Source of the DNA: Eucalyptus grandis
Taxonomy: Eukaryota > Streptophyta > Magnoliopsida > Myrtales > Myrtaceae
Direction of reading: 5' to 3'
NCBI RefSeq assembly: GCF_016545825.1
Contig: NC_052622.1
Location: 44,849,263 to 44,913,262, forward strand
Length of the DNA stretch: 64,000 bases
Positions 58,285 through 64,000 of the stretch are shown here, one piece after another. A program made the translations under genes and the position numbers. Position 1 is the stretch's first letter; every line of letters starts with the position of its first letter. The notes below the pieces were generated by a model. It was not told where the DNA came from, did not search any database, and saw nothing but the letters and a program-made list of their open reading frames with translations.

Positions 58285-59160
58285 CTTGATTATAATAGCA
58301 AAAGGAAATACTTAGCTAAAAGGACAATATAATTCAGTTGGAATGCTTGAAATATGGACTAAATATCAGTTTTTGACTGGTTTAATATTCTAGTGCTCCG
58401 ATGGTATTATGATAAATCCTAGCAATATGATGGTATGGCACTATCTACGCGCTCAACCGATCGAGTAGGACTATTTTTAGTGACTACCCCCTCACACCTT
58501 CCTAATTTTCTCCCAACGCCATTACTCACTCTGAAAGAAGCAAAACCAAAGAAACAACAACACTTGTAGTGATCGAAAAAGTGATAAAAAGAGGACGCTG
58601 AAATTTAGATGGCACCGATGTTCCTCCAATTGAGAATGGAGTTGTAACCCAAAATAAATAAATAAATTGAGGATGGAGCTTGCGACAAGGGACTTGAAGG
58701 GGGCTTGAAGGGGGCGAGGAGCGATTTGATGTCGGAGACTGGGACCTGAGCCAGCGGGAGAGCTAGAAAACTCATGAAGAACCCTAGCTTCAAACAAAAT
58801 TCACTTTGGGGCTTTTTGTTTTTTGTGATCTTACATTTCTTGATTTGTCAGCACGAATCCTAAATATAGTTTGGGGCTTTTACGAAGTGGGTCAAAGCAA
58901 AAAATGTCAAACAAAATTGCCTCTTATGTTGCCTCTTGAATAAGCTTACCAGCAAAGATTTAGGCGGCTGGTGAACTAAAACTTTTTTTTTCGAGGCTAA
59001 GTTGACTAATTCATGACCTTATTTAAGATAAATCTACTTTAGATCATCTTTTTAGAAAATAGTTTCAGTTACATGCAAAAAACAAAAAATCTACAATAGA
59101 TTTGGACTCGCTATTTACATTCGGGGTGACATAAATTGTTAATTTATCTATCTTATACTA
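57641..59160. other. Spacer with GA microsatellite, no gene seen
   Basis: Short frames only. Contains a duplicated block around the GA repeat (see next entry). Nothing assignable. Confidence 0.5.
58186..58316. repeat. GA microsatellite within a tandem duplication
   Basis: AAAAAGAGAGAGAG runs at 58188-58205 and 58239-58281, each followed by GAAGGCTTGATTATAATAGC then AAAAGGAAATACT. So a block of about 55 bp is tandemly duplicated and the second GA run is longer. Confidence 0.9.
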
Positions 59161-59164
59161 AAGC

Positions 59165-59385
59165 CTGGAATAGCCAGCTTGAAGCCAATAATCTTCACAA
59201 GATGCAGGCTAAACTTGTCAAATGCCATTATGTTCCACTGGAGTGGAGGAACAGGACTGCCCCAATAGAAGGAAAAGAGGAACTTAAAAAGAAATTAGCT
59301 GAAGGATAGGAGGGCTCCCCTAATGAACAACTTATCCAAGAACTGGCTGGTTCTTGGAGAATGGAGGAAATGTACTGGCATTAGA
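59165..59385 (+). pseudogene. Coding-like fragment, unidentified
   Basis: One frame reads AWNSQLEANNLHKMQAKLVK and WRNRTAPIEGKEELKKKLAE, then a stop, then GSPNEQLIQELAGSWRMEEM and a stop. Composition is protein-like (charged, amphipathic), unlike the flanks. I do not recognise the family. It may be a transposon or gene remnant. Confidence 0.35.
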
Positions 59386-59569
59386 GGTGTTGGGTTATTT
59401 GGCTCACTTTTGAAGAGAAAAAAACCTAGTTCTTTCATCCTACTACTGTTTAAATGAATGCTAGCACTAAAATTTTTATCTTGCTCAGGCGCCTGTTAAC
59501 TCTATAATGCCTATCAAGCACCGATATTTCTTCCTCGCCTGTGGCCTTCCTTTAGGCATTCTTTGACTT

Positions 59570-60048
59570 GGATTAAATCATGTAAAAGCAAATTCGAAGT
59601 AATTCATCTTCAAGACCTGAACTAAACCATCTTTTGGTCCAATTAAGATTCTCCTCACGATGTCATGATAAATAATCTCTCTCATTTTCAGGTAGAAACA
59701 AAAGGAGATGAATTTTTTGCATAACATGAAGATGACACAATATTTTACGTAAAACAAAAAAATGAAAAATTGGAAATCAGAAATCGATCTTTCGTGTTAC
59801 CAAAAGCATCAGCAAGAGGCTGATTCACTAATGATTCTATGGTGGGTCTCTTGTTCCTGTCCTCCTCCACACACGACACACCAATCTCAACAAGCATTCT
59901 TGCCTGCTTCCTGCTATATTGCCCTTTCAGTCTCTTGTCCACCAAATCCTATATCCCTAAATCCTCTCCACGTTGAATCCTCCTCTTCATCTCCCGAATG
60001 AAGATCGTTAGCTCGGTTTCCTGCTCCTCATTGCTTTCTTCACGACCC
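59570..60048 (-). pseudogene. Receptor-like kinase pseudogene, C-terminal tail (unit C)
   Basis: Homologous to the last ~80 codons and 3' flank of the intact kinase: KGQYSRKQARMLVEIGVSCV then EEDRNKRPT matches residues 755-783 of that protein. Defects: a 4-base deletion near 60040, a stop replacing Glu near 59950 (GI*DLVDKRLKG), and a diverged C-terminus. The fragment ends abruptly at 60046-60049, where sequence switches to the spacer otherwise found at 14655. No lectin or rest of the kinase is adjacent. Confidence 0.88.
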
Positions 60049-60463
60049 ATTCGAATATTTGCTTAATGTTGACATTGAGTGGTGGGACTCAACTACTCTC
60101 CACAGAAAAATAAAATAAAATAAAAAATAAGTATGCGCCTTCAAAAGAGATTAGTAACCAGTTTCCACATTTGGTCTTACGTCGAGGATCAGAAATCAAA
60201 TTAAAACGATTATAAAAGCCAATGTAAAATAATCTTCTTAGGGTCAGTCAATTGTCGCCGTGGGACTTGCAACGGGGTCAAGTTGGGTCCAATGGGCTGA
60301 GAATAACTCAATAACAAGGCCATGTAGCAATCGCAAGTTGTCAAAATGAAGTGAAGAAGGATCAATCTTGGGGAATATTCCAACGGTCCAAGATCAATCT
60401 TCAATTACCGATCAAAACGCCTATACTTTTCGATCAAGACAGCCGCAAGCTACCATGGTGGTA

Positions 60464-61400
60464 GATGAAGCTTTTTCAGCGCCAAAAAGCTACTTTCGGT
60501 GGAACCCGGAGGCAAAACCGAAAATTGAGAGAGATGGAACTCATTTTGCGAAATGGCTCCCACCGGCATATGGAGTGTTGAAACTCGGATGGCTCGTGGG
60601 TGGAGCGGACGACAGACGGAGTTGTTGGGAATAACGAATACTCTAAAAATGATCCGATACTCAATCGAACCCCTAAAACGAACACGAAAGACAAGCCAAT
60701 GAGTCACATGTATCACCGATCATAAGATATACTACGGAATCGAGCGTACCTTATCTTTCACAGATTAAACACCAATGTTGAAATTCGAGGAAGAATTATG
60801 ATCTCGTTCTATCGAGGAGTATATATTGTTGCTTTAAGGGGGAGAAAACTCGGTTTTACTGCTCTTACATTTTTTTTTAGGGAGAGAGCACTTCATCTCT
60901 AAAAACATACGTAAATAAAGGTATGTTCCCTTTTTCTTTCTATCTCTTAAAACGTCTCATCCAAGAGATGTAATCCATCAACGTAAAACGCCTCTTCCAA
61001 AAGACAACCTCTTAACGTACACTTTTATATTTCAACCCTTCCTCCATGGCCCTTAACCCGCGGGTTGGATTCTTAGGCTCAACATGGGCAGATAGGCCTT
61101 TTTAGGCTTATCAACACATAGAAAAAACCCATTAGTATTGTAGTTGACGATTTTGTCAAATCGGTTTGAGCTTCATCCTTAATTAAAGTTGAAACCCTGG
61201 CTTTGCCACATATACTTGAAAGGGTAAAGATTCCGTTTGATCTGCATAGAGAAATTAATTTGCAGGTGGTCGTGGAAAGTGATGACTCATCACTCGTGCA
61301 CTACGTAATGAAATTTGAGCAGAGCCCATCGGCCATCTGACCTTGGATTGCATATCGCAAATTTCGGCTAGGCCAATACTTTAAGGACTCAATTGCATTG
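60464..61400 (+). pseudogene. RNase H-like (RVT_3) pseudogene, unit C copy, split by an LTR
   Basis: It starts like unit A (AFSAPKSYFRWNPEAKPKIE, KWLPPAYGVLK) but has a deletion before GWLVGGADD and is then interrupted by 60623-61116. The tail at 61262-61400 matches 15366-15500. It cannot encode an enzyme. Confidence 0.7.
60623..61116 (+). mobile_element. Copia-like solo LTR, 494 bp
   Basis: The inserted sequence begins TGTTGGGAATAACG and ends CTTATCAACA, with a TATA-like GAGTATATATTG near 60818. It interrupts the RNase H pseudogene relative to unit A. TGTTGGGAA...CAACA ends fit short Ty1/copia LTRs, but the flanking pentamers do not match, so this is tentative. Confidence 0.45.
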
Positions 61401-61757
61401 TAATGAATTCGGAAAACTGATTCAAAGACCACGCCATTTATTTAGGATTATGACGAAACTTACTCAAAAGATGATGATGTGCAACTCACAAATTCATCAA
61501 TCTATTTCAAGTTAGATCATTAATCATCTCAAAAGAGGTATCTATGTAATAAGCAAACGTTATCATATTAAGTGGTCTAAATCTCCAATTATGTTTAAGG
61601 GTGTGTTTTATTTCACCAAAATAAATTATTTATTAAAAATAATCACTTGTATCACTCACTCAAATGAATTAATGAAAATTGTTCATGAAAATGTTAGACA
61701 TAAATTGATTGAGGATGAAGCTCGAACCGATTTGACGAAATCGTCAACTACAATACT
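61131..61757. repeat. Inverted repeat, about 50-bp arms
   Basis: Left arm 61131-61182 (AGTATTGTAGTTGACGATTT, TGTCAAATCGGTTTGAGC) recurs reversed at 61706-61757 (GCTCGAACCGATTTGACGAA, ATCGTCAACTACAATACT). It lies at the right edge of unit C, just before LINE sequence. Confidence 0.8.
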
Positions 61758-61759
61758 AC

Positions 61760-62432
61760 AATACTTTCCTTTAGGGGTTTCTCCCGTTTATGGGTTTCTC
61801 CCGTTTATGGGTTTCTCTCTCGCAGGAAGAGTATCCTCAGTACCTGGCATGGTGATGGCTCTGCTCAGCGCTATTCCCAACCCTACATTGAAACACTCGA
61901 TCCTCTGCATCTTTGGGTCTCTGGCTCTCTCGACAACCATTATAGCTCCACTCTGTTGATCATATTTCCTTTCGAGAACCGTTCCATTCTTCCGCGAGCG
62001 TCGTTCAATGATGCGTAAACCTGTCCTCTTCACGAAATGAACCTCTTTTACCAAGACCCACTAAAATGGAATCCACACCTCCACGTAATATCCCTCAAAT
62101 AGCCATGCCTTCCCGTCTAAAAATCCCCTCTATTTGCCATCTATTCCAAATCACCCAAAACCCTAACCTTACTCCATTTTCAGTCATATAGCAAACACCC
62201 AGTTTCCCTGTAAGGAGTACAGGAGGGCTGGACGCTTAATGGTGTCACTAACCGTTACATTGATCCAGCTTTTGTGCAATCATTATCCCATTCCCGGTAT
62301 CACTCGCTTCCCCTTGCTCCAGGTTTGCTTCTTTGCCTTCAGGGTTATGAATCGTCTTTAGGTCGTCTGCTGCTACGCGTTGCTGTCCAAACTATAATAC
62401 ATCTCGTTATTCTACTGGGTTGGCTGGCCTAC
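61760..62432 (+). other. Probable LINE 5' untranslated region
   Basis: No long frame other than an N-terminal extension of ORF1 without a domain. The sequence changes character after the inverted repeat and leads into ORF1. The exact 5' end of the LINE is not resolved (perhaps near 62060). A short tandem duplication GTTTCTCCCGTTTATGG lies at 61778-61812. Confidence 0.4.
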
Positions 62433-63398
62433 ATGGAAAACTCAGGAGTAGATCCTCGTCTGGAACTTCTCTGCAGAAAATTGGGTGATATGTGGTCAGT
62501 AGATAATATAATTGATCTTGAGGATATAGATACTTCTGAGCAGGAAAAGGACTGTCGCGCAATGTTGATAGGGAAGTTATTTATGAACCCATCTGTCAAT
62601 TTTCAAGCCTTCCAGAGTACTATGAAGAAGGCTTGGAAAACGGATAGTGTTGATATAACCCCTTTGGAGCAGGGACTTTTCTTATTTGCTTTTAAAAAAG
62701 AAGTGGAATCTAGACGAGTGTTGAATGGAGGTCCATGGTCTTTTGCCAATCATTGCCTACTATTAAAGCCCTGGGAACCTAACACCCCCCCTCATTGTTA
62801 CAACTTCTCCAAGGGGGCTTTCTGGGTACACATCTTTGGCCTCCCGGTGGAATGGCGAAATGAAGAAGCTGTAAGGAGGATTGCGAAGGACCTAGGAGAA
62901 GTTTTAGAGATTAAAATGGAATCAAAGGGTGCTGTTAATTTTGTATCAGGGAAAGTGAAAGTTGAACTAGATTTGTTCGCACCTTTAAAACAAGGAAGTG
63001 TTGTTAAACGGGCAGGGAAAAAATTCTGGTTGGAATATAAATATGAAAGGTTACCTCATTTCTGCTATGCTTGTGGCAAACTGGGCCACTTTACTACCCA
63101 GTGTGCTGAAAACCAGGTTGATATAGATAAAATTCATGAACTACGTTTTGGATACTGGTTGAAGGCAGAGGCAAAAGAATTCAGCCCTATATGGAAGATG
63201 TTTTATGAAGATCGGTATGAAGATAGTGGAGAGGAAGAGGTAATACCTGAAACTCAAGAAGCGCCAAATCAAATGGAGATTGTTCAACAGACCCCCACTA
63301 ACAGTAGGCGTCTGGACAGACCTGAAAAAAGGAAAGATATGGATTATGATAGGCAAAGAGACACACCAGGAAAATCCAACCCCCATTCCCGTTACTAA
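62433..63398 (+). CDS. LINE ORF1: DUF4283 and CCHC zinc knuckle protein
   Basis: 321 codons from the ATG at 62433. It has the plant LINE ORF1 pattern: DUF4283 about residues 30-180 with LIGKLFMNPSVNFQAFQSTM, LFLFAFKKEVESRRVLNGGP and WSFANHCLLLKPW, then zf-CCHC_4 with FCYACGKLGHFTTQC at about 208-222. It would coat LINE RNA in the cytoplasm. I preferred 62433 over 62274 because the upstream 53 codons are hydrophobic and not family-like. The frame stops at 63398, but an in-phase-shifted continuation (KKQKRFSPYGSEK near 63500) runs on to a TGA that overlaps the ORF2 ATG. So ORF1 has probably been shortened by a frameshift near 63390-63440. Confidence 0.85.
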   Translation: MENSGVDPRLELLCRKLGDMWSVDNIIDLEDIDTSEQEKDCRAMLIGKLFMNPSVNFQAFQSTMKKAWKTDSVDITPLEQGLFLFAFKKEVESRRVLNGGPWSFANHCLLLKPWEPNTPPHCYNFSKGAFWVHIFGLPVEWRNEEAVRRIAKDLGEVLEIKMESKGAVNFVSGKVKVELDLFAPLKQGSVVKRAGKKFWLEYKYERLPHFCYACGKLGHFTTQCAENQVDIDKIHELRFGYWLKAEAKEFSPIWKMFYEDRYEDSGEEEVIPETQEAPNQMEIVQQTPTNSRRLDRPEKRKDMDYDRQRDTPGKSNPHSRY

Positions 63399-63648
63399 CG
63401 TGGCCAGACAAAGGAAAATATCCTTCTAACCAGAAACAGATATTCAAGGAAGGATCAAATCAGAAAAAAGATGGGAAAACAGCAAGGCATACAAGTAAGA
63501 AACAGAAAAGATTCAGCCCTTATGGCAGTGAGAAGATAGACCAGGAGCTATTGGACGAGACACAACTCTTAGAAACCCTGATCCAAGTCGAGAAGGGAGA
63601 GGGTACATGGGCTTTGGTGGCTAGCCCTAATAAGCCACCAGGGTACAA

Positions 63649-64000
63649 ATGAACTTATTAAGCTGGAATTGTCAGGGGTTGGGCAACCCCCTGACAATTC
63701 AGGAACTAAGAGCCTTAGTGGCTCATAATAGGCCCAGTTTAGTGTTCCTAATGGAGACAAAGAACAAAGAACGGTTGGTTGTCAGGATAAAGAAGATGTT
63801 GAAGTTCCAGAATCATTTTGTGGTGGACCCAATCGGAACAGCAGGGGGGTTAGCCCTAATGTGGAATGAAGAAATTCAGGTATCAATTGACTCGTACTCG
63901 ACTGAGTTTATAAATGTCACTTGTAAATGGGAGGGCAACAAGATAGTTATGAGAAGCACTTTTGTACATGCACCATATACGTTCCAAAGAAGGGTGATGT
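63649..64000 (+). CDS. LINE ORF2 N-terminus: APE-type endonuclease, runs off right edge
   Basis: 117 codons open to the window end from the ATG at 63649. They begin MNLLSWNCQGLGNPLTIQEL, the conserved start of plant LINE endonuclease/exonuclease/phosphatase domains, and contain LVFLMETK with the metal-binding Glu and GTAGGLALMWN. The endonuclease nicks target DNA for target-primed reverse transcription; RT and RNase H would lie right of the window. The start overlaps the stop of the shifted ORF1 frame (ATGA). No disruption in this part. Confidence 0.88.
   Translation, partial: MNLLSWNCQGLGNPLTIQELRALVAHNRPSLVFLMETKNKERLVVRIKKMLKFQNHFVVDPIGTAGGLALMWNEEIQVSIDSYSTEFINVTCKWEGNKIVMRSTFVHAPYTFQRRVM

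Overview
This is plant nuclear DNA: AT-rich, dense in nested retrotransposons, with plant-type LTR elements, SINEs, LINEs, non-autonomous DNA transposons, a decayed endogenous pararetrovirus, and one intact plant-specific receptor kinase gene. A woody eudicot fits best. A Myrtales species is only a guess, because nothing in the window fixes the taxon.

The only intact host gene I can defend is an intronless bulb-type-lectin (ZmPK1-type) receptor-like kinase on the minus strand at 28522-30945. It has a signal peptide, B-lectin, EGF/PAN-like Cys-rich part, one membrane span and a complete non-RD kinase. Around it lies a tandemly amplified, decaying copy array. Unit A is about 5640-15720, unit M (with the intact gene) about 28300-34380, unit B about 36480-57640, and partial unit C about 59570-61640. 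Units A and B carry only the first ~200 codons of the kinase, both with the start codon lost. Unit C carries only the last ~80 codons, fused at 60046-60049 to unrelated unit sequence. Units A and C also carry RNase H (RVT_3)-like pseudogene pieces, and a first exon of a WD40-type gene survives at 16127-16260.

Layout: 1-856 intact N-terminal part of a Ty3/gypsy gag; 857-1901 its leader; 1902-5013 its 3.1-kb LTR; 5014-5620 tandem repeat; 5640-15720 unit A (GC-core DNA element, LINE 3' end, 1.8-kb LTR, kinase pseudogene, RNase H pseudogene); 16127-16260 WD40 exon; 16770-22375 broken Ty3/gypsy gag, LTR and pol pieces; 22552-26730 a 4.18-kb solo LTR with perfect target duplication and a nested SINE; 28300-34380 unit M; 34602-35945 another LTR piece; 36480-57640 unit B, which has gained a fold-back MULE-like element, a hAT element with 8-bp target duplication, a Ty3/gypsy LTR, a 6.7-kb endogenous caulimovirid inside that LTR, and a second fold-back element; 59570-61640 unit C with a copia-like LTR; 62060-64000 the 5' part of a LINE.

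The paralogous units give empty-site controls for many insertions, so the order of events can be read: kinase array amplification, then LTR insertion into unit B, then pararetrovirus insertion into that LTR. No wholly new biological system could be shown. The most unusual items are this triple nesting, the microhomology fusion in unit C, and three separate DNA-element families that share an AT-rich-arm, GC-rich-core design.
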